Notes under the pieces: generated by a model
What the model saw: only the letters and a program-made list of their open reading frames with translations
Told to the model about the DNA's origin: nothing
Database searches by the model: none
Shown: positions 54,312-61,952 of the stretch, piece by piece
How the letters are laid out: each line of letters starts with the position of its first letter
Position numbering within the stretch: the first letter of the stretch is position 1
Assembly: GCF_027111255.2 (NCBI RefSeq)
Contig: NZ_CP114285.2
Span: 1,984,001 to 2,048,000 of the forward strand
DNA from: Flavobacterium flavigenum
GTDB lineage: Bacteria > Bacteroidota > Bacteroidia > Flavobacteriales > Flavobacteriaceae
Length of the DNA stretch: 64,000 bases
Direction of reading: 5' to 3'
Made by a program: the position numbers and the translations under genes

Positions 54312-54797
54312 TCAATATTCCCAATTTTTTTCGAGATTGCCAGTATGATATTCACCTTCAGCAGTATTATTGTCTTTAAAATAAAGTCTGTTTTCACCAT
54401 CATTACCTTTTTCAAACCAAAACCTTCCGTAATTACAATACCCCAAATCTCTATACTTGTTCTGATTAGAATCTATTTGAACACTCCCAATTGACAGAGT
54501 TACTGGGGTTTGCTCATTCCATTTATCAGTAATATTATCTGATGCACGTCCATTATCAGACATCAGGAGATTTGATTTCCAACATCTTATTTCCGTTTCG
54601 GTTATCTGAAACCTATAATATGTTATCAAACCACCTCTACTAACAATTTCATCGTGCCATTTTCCTTGAATGAACCTTTTGACACTTTCAGTAGAATCAA
54701 TATTGCCCCCTTCTTTATAACTTTTCAAGCCATAGGCAAAGGCTAAAAAAAAGATTGAAAAGATAAAAAATGTAGTAGGGTTAAAGATTTTTTTCAT
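54312..54797 (-). CDS. Island secreted or membrane-anchored protein
   Basis: A 161-residue protein from the ATG at 54797 (MKKIFNPTTFFIFSIFFLAFAYG), a signal anchor or signal peptide; upstream codons run through the operator region. The rest is beta-rich with W/Y-rich strands (GKWHDEIVSRGGLITYYRFQITETEIRCWKSN) and looks like the same lipocalin-like class as the lipoprotein next to it. Divergent from the XRE gene across palindromic sites, so it is probably repressed by that regulator. Confidence 0.6.
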   Translation of the reverse strand: MKKIFNPTTFFIFSIFFLAFAYGLKSYKEGGNIDSTESVKRFIQGKWHDEIVSRGGLITYYRFQITETEIRCWKSNLLMSDNGRASDNITDKWNEQTPVTLSIGSVQIDSNQNKYRDLGYCNYGRFWFEKGNDGENRLYFKDNNTAEGEYHTGNLEKNWEY

Positions 54798-54836
54798 TTT
54801 ACTAATTTTTAAGATTAGATACAAACATATAAAAAA

Positions 54837-54885
54837 TACTCCACATATAGAGTATCCATATATGGAGTAAATAAATATGGAGATT
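54837..54885. promoter_or_regulatory. Operator array between XRE and envelope genes
   Basis: Three related sites: ACTCCACATATAGAGT (54837-54852), the perfect palindrome TCCATATATGGA (54855-54866) inside TATCCATATATGGAGTA, and a half-site AATATGGAGA (about 54874-54883). They lie between divergent genes, 34 bases from the XRE start. Such an array suits a small dimeric repressor controlling both promoters. Confidence 0.6.
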
Positions 54886-54918
54886 TTAGCTTGATTTGCT
54901 TTATAAAAAAGTAAAGAA

Positions 54919-55188
54919 ATGGCTTCAAAAAATGACACGGAAATTAAGACAGGTACAAAAATTGAAGAATCAATCTACTTAAAAAAAATAGGCGCCAGAT
55001 TAAGATATTTCCGAAAAAAGGCAGGCTACACTAACTCAGATGACTTTGCATACGACAATAACATAAGCCGACCTCAATATGGAAAATATGAAGCTGGTGC
55101 AAATATCCAATTAAACACATTGATTAAGATTTTAAAATTAATGAATGTTTCACTAGAAGAATTTTTTCAAGGCTTCAACGAATATTAA
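54919..55188 (+). CDS. XRE-family transcriptional regulator
   Basis: An 89-residue Cro/C1-type DNA-binding protein. The helix-turn-helix spans about 24-78: IGARLRYFRKKAGYTNSDDFAYDNNISRPQYGKYEAG, then NIQLNTLIKILKLMNVSLEEFF. No extra domain. By position and the palindromes upstream it probably represses itself and the divergent envelope operon. Confidence 0.88.
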   Translation: MASKNDTEIKTGTKIEESIYLKKIGARLRYFRKKAGYTNSDDFAYDNNISRPQYGKYEAGANIQLNTLIKILKLMNVSLEEFFQGFNEY

Positions 55189-55344
55189 TATTGTACCTTT
55201 TTAAGATTATACCTTATCGTAAATACAATTTTAATTAAAATCTAAACAGTTTTGTTGACTTTTGATTGTGTCAAAAATAACCACCCTAAAATTAACACAT
55301 TTTGATAAAATTCACTACCTTTGTTTTAACAAAAACAAAGAACC

Positions 55345-55935
55345 ATGAAAACTGCAAAATATATTAGAGTTAGTACAACAGAACAAAACATCGATAGACA
55401 AACAACTTCTACTCACAAACAATATGTTGACAAGTGTAGTGGTTCGATTCCATTTAACGAACGTCCGAGTGCTATAAAATTATTAAAGGATATATCCAAT
55501 AAAAAAATTGACACTTTGATTGTGCATTCTATTTGCAGATTAGGAAGAAATGCCTACGACATTCAAACTGTCTTGAACACATTAAGCAACCTCAATATAA
55601 ATGTATATGTTGAAAATATCGGTTTATATTCTATGATTCAAAATAAACCTAACTCCATTTTCAAAATGATAACTGATGTTTTAAGTAATGTAGCAGAAAT
55701 GGAAAGAGCATCTTTATTGGAAAGACAAAAAGAAGGAATCTTAATTGCGAAAGCTAAAGGAACTTACAAAGGAAGACAATTAAATACTAATGAATCTCCT
55801 CAACAGTTCTTATCAAAGTACAATCAATCCCATTTAGAACTGATTAAAGATAAAAACTATTCTATTAGAAAACTTGCTTCAATTACTAATTTATCAAATA
55901 ATACAATAGTTAAAATTAGAAAAATGTTATCGTAA
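55345..55935 (+). CDS. Serine recombinase (resolvase/invertase family)
   Basis: A 196-residue protein with the catalytic resolvase domain: TAKYIRVSTTEQNIDRQ with Ser in YIRVST (about residue 9), IDTLIVHSICRLGRNAYDI with the conserved Arg residues, then the long E helix (DVLSNVAEMERASLLERQKEGI) and a C-terminal helix-turn-helix (YSIRKLASITNLSNNTIVKI). It is a small Pin/Hin-like enzyme, not a large transposon recombinase. A -7 box TACCTTTG lies at 55316. It may invert or resolve DNA of the island; no inverted site pair was recognised. Confidence 0.9.
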   Translation: MKTAKYIRVSTTEQNIDRQTTSTHKQYVDKCSGSIPFNERPSAIKLLKDISNKKIDTLIVHSICRLGRNAYDIQTVLNTLSNLNINVYVENIGLYSMIQNKPNSIFKMITDVLSNVAEMERASLLERQKEGILIAKAKGTYKGRQLNTNESPQQFLSKYNQSHLELIKDKNYSIRKLASITNLSNNTIVKIRKMLS

Positions 55936-55955
55936 ATAAATTTCAGCATTCGATA

Positions 55956-55983
55956 TTGTAAGAAAAAATATTCTATATATTTG
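55956..55983 (+). promoter_or_regulatory. Promoter of abiH
   Basis: TTG at 55956-55958, 17 bases, TATATTTG at 55976-55983. The TTG codon at 55981 that could be taken as start lies in the -7 box, which fixes translation at the ATG at 55999. Confidence 0.6.
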
Positions 55984-55998
55984 ATTAAAACAAAATTA

Positions 55999-57273
55999 AT
56001 GAATAGAATTATACTTATCGGAAATGGATTTGATTTAGCTCATGGAATGAGAACAAGCTATAATGATTTCATCAACGATTATTGGACTAACGTAATATCA
56101 GATATCAGGACATCTTCAGAAAGTACATTTGAAAATTCTGAACTTAAAATTATCCGAAAACCACCTGGTATTTACATGTTATCAACGATTACTAAATATG
56201 AGGAATTACATGAAACCTTAAAATCCCGTGGAAGCACAATAACTTTTAAAAATAAATTCCTTGAAAAAATAAACCAAAAAAAACAAATTCAAAATTGGGT
56301 TGACATAGAAAATGAGTATTATCAACTATTAAAGGATTCCTTTAAAGATGACAAATGTAAATATAAGATATCTCAACTTAACTACGACTTCAGCGTAATA
56401 CAAAAACTACTAGAAATATACTTAAAAAAAATCGAACACAACTTCAAAGAAAACTTTGGCAGAGATAGTGCTGACAACTATCTAAAAAAAGCTATTACAT
56501 ACAAAGTATATTCTAATTTCAAATTAAAAGATTTTACTGAAGCATCCATTAACAAAAAGGTTGAGTTTGAATACCAAAAAATCAAAGATGACCTTAAGGC
56601 TTTTAATACTGGAAATATAACAATAGAAGATATAAAAGAAGAAAAACGCTCTTTAATTTCTACAATAGGGAAAAGTGACCCAGTCAATACTATAAGAAAA
56701 AGATTGCTTTCAGATTCCGCTACTAACTACTTCAACTTACAGCCAACAGAAGTTTTATTCTTGAACTTCAATTACACATTTACAGAAAACTTATATTATA
56801 ATGTGTCTTGGTTTGACCTTTCTGGAGACTTTAATAGAGATGTAGAAAAAAGTGTAATCCATATCCATGGAACTACCAACGAGCGAGATAATAATGATGT
56901 AATTTTCGGCTTTGGTGATGAAATTGATGAAGATTACAAATCAATTGAAAATCTAAATGACAATACTTATCTTGAAAATATCAAATCTATTAAATATTTG
57001 GAAACCGACAATTACAAAAAGCTATTAGAATTTTTAAATAGTGGCGATTACCAAATATTCATTTTTGGGCATTCTTGTGGGAATTCTGACAGAACTCTCT
57101 TAAGCACACTTTTTGAGCATAAAAATTGTGTATCAATAAAACCATTTTATTATCAGAGGGAGACTAGTGATAATTATAGCGAAATTGTACGAAACATAAC
57201 TAGAAATTTTAGCAATAAAGCAGTATTAAGAGATAAAGTAGTGAATAAAGAATACTGTGAACCTTTAACATAA
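55999..57273 (+). CDS. abiH: AbiH-family abortive-infection protein
   Basis: A 424-residue anti-phage protein. The N-terminus MNRIILIGNGFDLAHGMRTSYNDFINDYW is the diagnostic AbiH opening (GNGFDLAHG nucleotide-binding-like loop). Further blocks: FLNFNYTFTENLYY, VIHIHGTTNERDNNDVIFGFGDE and IFIFGHSCGNSDRTLL, with His, Asp and Gly-rich loops. AbiH of Lactococcus causes abortive infection by an unknown mechanism. Here it is single-gene with its own promoter, convergent to the unknown operon 22 bases away. Confidence 0.9.
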   Translation: MNRIILIGNGFDLAHGMRTSYNDFINDYWTNVISDIRTSSESTFENSELKIIRKPPGIYMLSTITKYEELHETLKSRGSTITFKNKFLEKINQKKQIQNWVDIENEYYQLLKDSFKDDKCKYKISQLNYDFSVIQKLLEIYLKKIEHNFKENFGRDSADNYLKKAITYKVYSNFKLKDFTEASINKKVEFEYQKIKDDLKAFNTGNITIEDIKEEKRSLISTIGKSDPVNTIRKRLLSDSATNYFNLQPTEVLFLNFNYTFTENLYYNVSWFDLSGDFNRDVEKSVIHIHGTTNERDNNDVIFGFGDEIDEDYKSIENLNDNTYLENIKSIKYLETDNYKKLLEFLNSGDYQIFIFGHSCGNSDRTLLSTLFEHKNCVSIKPFYYQRETSDNYSEIVRNITRNFSNKAVLRDKVVNKEYCEPLT

Positions 57274-57295
57274 TTAATCTATCCCACTTTTTTAT

Positions 57296-57748
57296 TTAAG
57301 GAGCTATAGCCCATTGACCTATCTCAATTATTTTTGCTCTAAATTCTGCGTTATTGACTCCTTCATTTGCAGGTTTTCTACCTCTAATAGTTGCATGAGC
57401 TCTATTAAGCTTACTTGGAGTGTGCAAGACTTCTTGTGATGGCTCCAAATCTGTTCTTATTTTACCAACATTCATTTTCCAAATAAAATAATCATCAGGA
57501 TTTTTAGGTGGCTTTCCAGGCTTATTATGTAATTTAACGCTTTCTCTACATTTTTTTGCAGTAGTATATCTATCCCAATCTGAAGACAATTCATTACTAT
57601 CTACATTAAATGGGGTATTTTTAAAAGCATCTGCTTTTGGAAATCCTTTAATCAAATTTCTTTTGTGAATTCTAGTAAACAAAAAGTCTTTATCTGGAAT
57701 CTCTTTAATTTTTGTTTTAAACCAAATCATATAAGCTTTTGCATCCAA
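57296..57748 (-). CDS. Unknown operon protein C (HTPx-NRAH motif)
   Basis: A 150-residue basic soluble protein, third in the operon and overlapping the preceding gene by 22 bases. Notable pieces: KADAFKNTPFNVDSNELSSDWDRYTTAKK (39-66) and LHTPSKLNRAHATIRGRK (108-125). I recall similar short proteins of the form 'F-p--kd---LSv-ry----, ... v---P---n-aHa-I-g' paired with 'DGSI-EW' proteins in many bacteria, without a name. The His in RAHA and Asp/Trp in SDWDRY would be the candidates for a functional site. Function unknown. Confidence 0.6.
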   Translation of the reverse strand: MDAKAYMIWFKTKIKEIPDKDFLFTRIHKRNLIKGFPKADAFKNTPFNVDSNELSSDWDRYTTAKKCRESVKLHNKPGKPPKNPDDYFIWKMNVGKIRTDLEPSQEVLHTPSKLNRAHATIRGRKPANEGVNNAEFRAKIIEIGQWAIAP

Positions 57749-58341
57749 TGTGAAACATCTCTATTAATCTCAAAATCATGCAAAAAGCCTTTTAAAACAG
57801 TTGAATTAACATCCTTTCCATAGAAGTGAACGTCTAATTTTTCATCATTAACAACATTCATCAAAAACATCCTATTATCACATCTCCATTCAATATCAAA
57901 TGAGCCATCCCTTGTTAGACTTATCTCAGGAACTTTAATAACAACATCATGAAACTTCAATACATACTCGGCATATAAAATCAACAACTCTATTGTCATT
58001 AAATATACTTTAGGATTACACCCTACTGCGTCTTCATCATCCCAATCATCTTTATAATCTAAATATCTTTTTGATATTAAAATTTCCTCATATAAACCTT
58101 TTAATTTATGGCTTATAGTAAAACTTTTATCAAGAATTATAATACTGAATGGCTTTGTATCCCAAGAAAGCATCACCATATTTTTAGAAGCCGTTTTAGA
58201 CGAACCAAAAATATCTGACCACTCTGATTCTTGAGCATGAATCGATTTAAATTGCATAGCGGTATCGTAAGTCACTCTAACATTATCGTGCTTAAATGGT
58301 TTTGCAATTTTGGGTCTTTTATCTAGCAGTAGTTCAGACAT
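57727..58341 (-). CDS. Unknown operon protein B (WDDEDA / DGSFDIEW motifs)
   Basis: A 204-residue soluble protein, second in the operon, three bases after protein A and overlapping protein C. Motifs: DWDDEDAV (99-106), a helix KVYLMTIELLILYAEYVLKF, PEISLTRDGSFDIEW (138-152) and VHFYGKDV (171-178). This order (W-D-x-x-x-A, helix, then P-x-I-s-x-x-x-D-G-S-h-x-h-E-W, short strands) is one I have seen in many unannotated proteins encoded next to a partner like protein C. No catalytic residue can be assigned. Confidence 0.6.
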   Translation of the reverse strand: MSELLLDKRPKIAKPFKHDNVRVTYDTAMQFKSIHAQESEWSDIFGSSKTASKNMVMLSWDTKPFSIIILDKSFTISHKLKGLYEEILISKRYLDYKDDWDDEDAVGCNPKVYLMTIELLILYAEYVLKFHDVVIKVPEISLTRDGSFDIEWRCDNRMFLMNVVNDEKLDVHFYGKDVNSTVLKGFLHDFEINRDVSHWMQKLI

Positions 58342-58344
58342 ATA

Positions 58345-58989
58345 TTAAAATAGGATATTTAAATTATTTTTGTAGTCTTCACGGATTATTTGGTCTTTTT
58401 CGATAGCTTTTTCTATTTCAGCTTTTAATCTATTTAAATCTTTTAAATCAAGGGTAAAATATAACTCTTTATCACTAAAATTATGTTGATATTCCACATG
58501 TAATTTGTGTATTATTACAGCATCTCGATTCTTATTGCTTAAATCATCCTGAAAAAGTATCCTCAAATCAGTAATCAATTTACTAGACCTTAAAATTGAT
58601 TCATTATCATATGCACTTCTCCTTGAAACAATATTTTTTCGAAGATTAGCAACGTTTGATAAAATAATATTTAAGTTTTTTTCTAATGCAACTTCTTCTT
58701 CTTTTGATTTTTGATAATCTTGTATAAAAGATTCTGCTAAATTTTTCGCAACCTCTTCAACTGTAGCATCATCTTTTCCAATTAAGCCACTAAAACTAAC
58801 TACAGTTTGGAGCAAAATTCTCGATTTATTTTCGAAAACTTCATTTAATCGTTGGATTATACTATCATATTCATCTCCAGCACGAATATCCGCTAAAATT
58901 TTGACTAATGAATTCACATCGTTTAAATTCATTTCTGAAATAAGTATAAAACCTTCTTTTACTTCTTCTGGGATATATATTGTAGCCAT
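58345..58989 (-). CDS. Unknown operon protein A (helical, COMM-like C-terminus)
   Basis: A 214-residue protein, first in the operon. It is helical with a central coiled-coil-like stretch (about 90-125) and a C-terminal block HKLHVEYQHNFSDKELYFTL, then DLKDLNRLKAEIEKAIEKD. That block recalls the eukaryotic COMM domain pattern (strands, then L-h-h-L-x-x-L-x-x-x-I-x-x-h), a resemblance only. It could be a scaffold holding B and C together. Starts after a 45-base AT-alternating leader behind a TATATTTG -7 box. Confidence 0.6.
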   Translation of the reverse strand: MATIYIPEEVKEGFILISEMNLNDVNSLVKILADIRAGDEYDSIIQRLNEVFENKSRILLQTVVSFSGLIGKDDATVEEVAKNLAESFIQDYQKSKEEEVALEKNLNIILSNVANLRKNIVSRRSAYDNESILRSSKLITDLRILFQDDLSNKNRDAVIIHKLHVEYQHNFSDKELYFTLDLKDLNRLKAEIEKAIEKDQIIREDYKNNLNILF

Positions 58990-59037
58990 TTATCTATTTT
59001 TCTATTCAAATATATATATAAATATATTTATTTTATG

Positions 59038-59045
59038 CAAATATA
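59038..59045 (-). promoter_or_regulatory. -7 box of the unknown three-gene operon
   Basis: TATATTTG on the minus strand, 49 bases upstream of the first start. No TTG at the usual distance, so this may be a weak or activated promoter. The leader is alternating AT (58999-59035). Confidence 0.45.
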
Positions 59046-59360
59046 CAATACCTTTTGACAAAATATTACGAAAAACCATATAACAATTTAAGTTATAGTA
59101 TATCTAATACTTATAATAGTTTTATTTATTATTCATCAAATTAAAGAGATTAAAATAAAAACGTAATAAATAAAATTTATATATGTTGCGCCGAAAAATT
59201 AAAGGTTCTTATATTACTCTGATAGTAGCACTAATCACAAGAAAGAAATAAGGAGTGACGAAAAGGAGTGACGAAAAGAGCTAAAAACGTTTCAAAACGA
59301 TTTTGGTGTTTTGAAAATCCTTACAATTAACTCTCTGCTAATAGTATAGCACTTATTTAT
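59046..59360. other. Right-end non-coding stretch of the island
   Basis: About 315 bases without a gene. It holds the paired GAGTGAC boxes (59253-59272) and an imperfect inverted repeat (CGTTTCAAAACG, then TTTTGGTGTTTTGAAAA, about 59288-59318) near the attachment core. Confidence 0.5.
59253..59272. repeat. Integrase arm-type repeat pair, right
   Basis: GAGTGAC at 59253-59259 and 59266-59272, each followed by GAAAAG. Same spacing (13 bases) and orientation as the pair at the left end. Confidence 0.6.
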
Positions 59361-59406
59361 AGGATTCATAACCCTGAGGTCACGGGTTCAACTCCCGTCC
59401 TCGCTA
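59361..59406 (+). repeat. Right attachment core and displaced tRNA-Met 3' half
   Basis: Begins with the 21-bp core, then continues as a full tRNA 3' half: T-stem ACGGG/CCCGT with TTCAACT loop, acceptor strand CCTCGCT and discriminator A. That strand pairs with the GGCGAGG at 48780-48786, including G7-C66. There is no 5' half, so it is not a gene. It is the original chromosomal 3' half displaced by the island. Confidence 0.9.
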
Positions 59407-59416
59407 CAAAAAGCAA

Positions 59417-59450
59417 ACCCTTAAACAGCAAATGTTTAAGGTTTTTTTTT
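59417..59450 (+). terminator. Original terminator of tRNA-Met
   Basis: Stem CCTTAAAC / GTTTAAGG with a nine-base T-run, directly after the displaced 3' half. From here to 59791 I see no gene or clear element. Confidence 0.8.
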
Positions 59451-59791
59451 ATTGTTTTTTTTATATTAAATACTGTTCCTTCCCATAATTCAAGTTTATT
59501 TTTAGACTAAATGTAGCACATTAAATGAAACTGCTAAAATTAATTTCAAAGCTTACAAGGCATTATGTGTTCCTTTATTATAATATTCAACACAATAGAT
59601 GTTCTGTCTTGAGTCCCGAATATTTGTAAAATTCTATTGAGATCAGTTGGTCTGGTTCTATTACATTTTTTTTGATTTTTCTGCCAATATAATTTCACTT
59701 ACGAAACTCTTTTCATAGTATGCATTTCACATCATTTGGGCATGCCCATACCCTTGTTTACTTTCGGCATCAATTTTAATGATTATTTTTC

Positions 59792-59855
59792 ATGCTTTAT
59801 CCATGCTTTATCTATGCTTTATCTATGCTTTATCCATGCTTTATCCATGCTTTAT
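59792..59855. repeat. 11-bp minisatellite
   Basis: Nearly six tandem copies of ATGCTTTATC(C/T) starting at 59792, 59803, 59814, 59825, 59836 and 59847. Only the last base of the unit varies. Not CRISPR-like: no spacers. Confidence 0.85.
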
Positions 59856-59895
59856 GAATCGTCCTAAAATAACTATGAATCGTCCTAAAATAACT
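59854..59895. repeat. 21-bp tandem duplication with possible IS end sequence
   Basis: Two exact tandem copies of a 21-base unit (ATGAATCGTCCTAAAATAAC plus T). The core CGTCCTAAAA occurs a third time at about 60402, where the transposase remnant breaks off, so it may be an insertion-sequence end. Confidence 0.7.
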
Positions 59896-59957
59896 ATACA
59901 GATTATTAAATAAATCCTGTTATAGCTATACAAATATAATTTTTAATCCTAAACTTA

Positions 59958-60395
59958 CTATACAACTGTTTTTTCATGGCTAAATTTTTTATTATAATTC
60001 TTCCATCGCTTCTTCAAGTTCCCTGATTGCAAATGAGCTTGATTTGGGGTTAGGTAATTACAACTTGAATGTGGTCTGATTTCATTATAAACTTTAATAC
60101 TTTTCTTTATCTGGTTGTAGGTTTGTTCAAAACCCAACTGGCTACTATGAAGATTGAACTCTGTCTTGATGATTCCGTTTACACGTTCTGCCAATGCGTT
60201 TTCATAAGGATCTCCATTTTCAGTCATGCTGATTCCAATAGCATTTTGATGCAACAGATTTACATACTGGTGAGAGCAATACTGTGAACCTCTATCCGAA
60301 TGATGAATGATTGGTTCGTGATACATCCTGTTTTTCAAAGCCATTTCTAATGCTTCGATACATCCTTCTGCCATTAGGTCATTACGAAAACAATG
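59958..60395 (-). pseudogene. IS3-family transposase, 3' remnant
   Basis: Only the second half of the DDE domain remains: MAEGCIEALEMALKNRM, then IIHHSDRGSQYCSHQYVNLL with the second Asp, ISMTENGDPYENALAERVNGIIKTEF with the Glu, and YNEIRPHSSCNYLTPNQAH. The first Asp, the helix-turn-helix and the frameshifted OrfA part are missing. The open frame runs on to 60569 but that part does not resemble a transposase. It ends upstream at a CGTCCTAAAA motif. Non-functional. Confidence 0.85.
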
Positions 60396-60652
60396 ACCCG
60401 TCCTAAAAAATATTGAAAAAACTTTGTTTTTTAAACCATAATAATCCTTAAAAACACAACCTATTATCCTACAAATACTTATATAAAAAAATAGGTAATT
60501 TAACTTTTTATAACATTTTTTTTTAAAATCTATGAGTTTTTTTTTATTAATTAGCATTTTTTTTAACACTTATTAACATTTAATTATATTGTTAAGATTG
60601 TTTAAATTAAATAACGTGAAATTGATAACATAACTCTTTTAAATATCTACAA

Positions 60653-61792
60653 ATGAAATTAAAATTACTTCTAATCATTAATCTTTTTTTTGTTAATTCG
60701 CTGCTTATTGCCCAATACACAAATACTACTTTTGGTTATTCATCAAATGATGGAGGAGAATATAATTCTTTTTATGGAGCTTATACTGGTTATAGTAATA
60801 CTACAGGAAAGGACGGTGTTTTTGTGGGATTTAAAACAGGATATTCCAATACTTCAGGAGAAAAAAACACCTTTATAGGTAGACAGGCTGGCTACTTTAA
60901 TACTATGGGAGGCTACAATGTTTTTTCAGGATATAATTCAGGGTATCAAAATACTACAGGAAGCAACAATGCTTTTTATGGTACCAAATCTGGACTTGGA
61001 AATACTACCGGATGGGAAAATGTATTTACCGGACACGAGTCAGGCCAAGGAAATACTACAGGTTATAGAAATGTATTTGTTGGATGTGGATCCGGAAGAG
61101 GAAATAATACAGGTAGTAATAATGTTTTTATCGGATATGAATCTGGGCAATCTAATCAAACAGGTAGTTATAACGTTTTTACTGGTGATGATACTGGATT
61201 ACAAAATAAAGGACATGGAAATATTTTTACAGGTCGTCAAGCAGGATATCGTAACACTACGGGAAATTATAATTTATACTTAGGATACAAGGCAGGATAT
61301 TCAAACAATAGCGGATCCTACAACATTTTTATAGGACACAGAGCAGGTGAAAATGAAACCACTAGCAATCGTTTATATATAGACAATAGTCCAACAACTA
61401 TACCTCTTATTTATGGGAAATTTGATACCGACCAAGTAGGCATTAACACCAATGTAATCCCAGCGGGCTATGCTATGGCAGTTAAAGGAAAATTTATTAC
61501 TGAAGAAGTAAAGGTTCAGACTTATGCCAACTGGCCTGACTTTGTATTTAAAAAAGAGTACAACCTACCTTCTATAAATGAAGTAGAACAGCATATTAAA
61601 AAGAAAGGACATTTACCAAATATTCCATCGGCGAGTGAAGTTTCTGAAAACGGAATTTTATTGGGCGAAATGAACGCCAAACTACTTCAAAAAATCGAAG
61701 AACTGACCCTCTACATTATTCAACAGGAAAAACGATTTAATGATCAGGAAGCACGTCTAAAAAAATTAGAAGCAGAAATGTCTTCGAAATAA
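60653..61792 (+). CDS. Secreted repeat protein with adhesin-like head and coiled-coil tail
   Basis: A 379-residue protein with signal peptide (LLLIINLFFVNSLLIAQ). About residues 25-240 are nine or so 23-residue repeats of the form 'NTTGSNNVFIGYESGQG' with Gly, Asn and aromatic residues in register, as in the beta-roll head of trimeric adhesins (YadA) and phage tail fibres. A peptidase-S74-like or linker part with LPSINEVEQHIKKKGHLPNIPSASEV follows, then a C-terminal coiled coil (LLQKIEELTLYIIQQEKRFNDQEARLKKLEAEM). Many flavobacteria encode such proteins beside Rhs/YD proteins as here. Likely trimeric surface or secreted fibre; partner inferred. Confidence 0.8.
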   Translation: MKLKLLLIINLFFVNSLLIAQYTNTTFGYSSNDGGEYNSFYGAYTGYSNTTGKDGVFVGFKTGYSNTSGEKNTFIGRQAGYFNTMGGYNVFSGYNSGYQNTTGSNNAFYGTKSGLGNTTGWENVFTGHESGQGNTTGYRNVFVGCGSGRGNNTGSNNVFIGYESGQSNQTGSYNVFTGDDTGLQNKGHGNIFTGRQAGYRNTTGNYNLYLGYKAGYSNNSGSYNIFIGHRAGENETTSNRLYIDNSPTTIPLIYGKFDTDQVGINTNVIPAGYAMAVKGKFITEEVKVQTYANWPDFVFKKEYNLPSINEVEQHIKKKGHLPNIPSASEVSENGILLGEMNAKLLQKIEELTLYIIQQEKRFNDQEARLKKLEAEMSSK

Positions 61793-61952
61793 TCCTGCAA
61801 TACTATTGTCACTTTACTATATAGTCGTATTCTATTAATATTCATAAAGCGACTTATATTAATTCCCGCGACAAAACAATTGACCTATAGTGTTTCTTTT
61901 TTAAAGAAAAACATACAACTTAAAATTCCCTATTCCCACTAGCTCCATAATT

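Larger units (their letters stand above)
48808..59381. mobile_element. tRNA-Met-integrated genomic island, 10.55 kb
   Basis: Bounded by 21-bp direct repeats in tRNA-Met. It carries a tyrosine integrase beside the left end, an excisionase-like gene, a degenerate integrase-like gene, an ART-like gene, iteron-like repeats with a winged-helix gene, small ORFs, two envelope proteins, an XRE regulator, a serine recombinase, AbiH and a three-gene unknown operon. The DNA is visibly more AT-rich than the surroundings. No relaxase, coupling protein, capsid or terminase gene is seen, so it is a non-conjugative island or a satellite-like element that depends on a helper. Confidence 0.88.

Noticed and set aside
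59361..59406. Second tRNA-Met gene
   Set aside because: Only the 3' half is present, with no D-arm or 5' acceptor strand; it is the displaced end of the gene at 48780.
59792..59855. CRISPR array
   Set aside because: The units are contiguous 11-mers without spacers, and there are no cas genes in the window.
60690..61283. Two + strand ORFs inside the repeat protein gene
   Set aside because: They are in another frame of a highly repetitive gene, so long open frames arise from the repeats.
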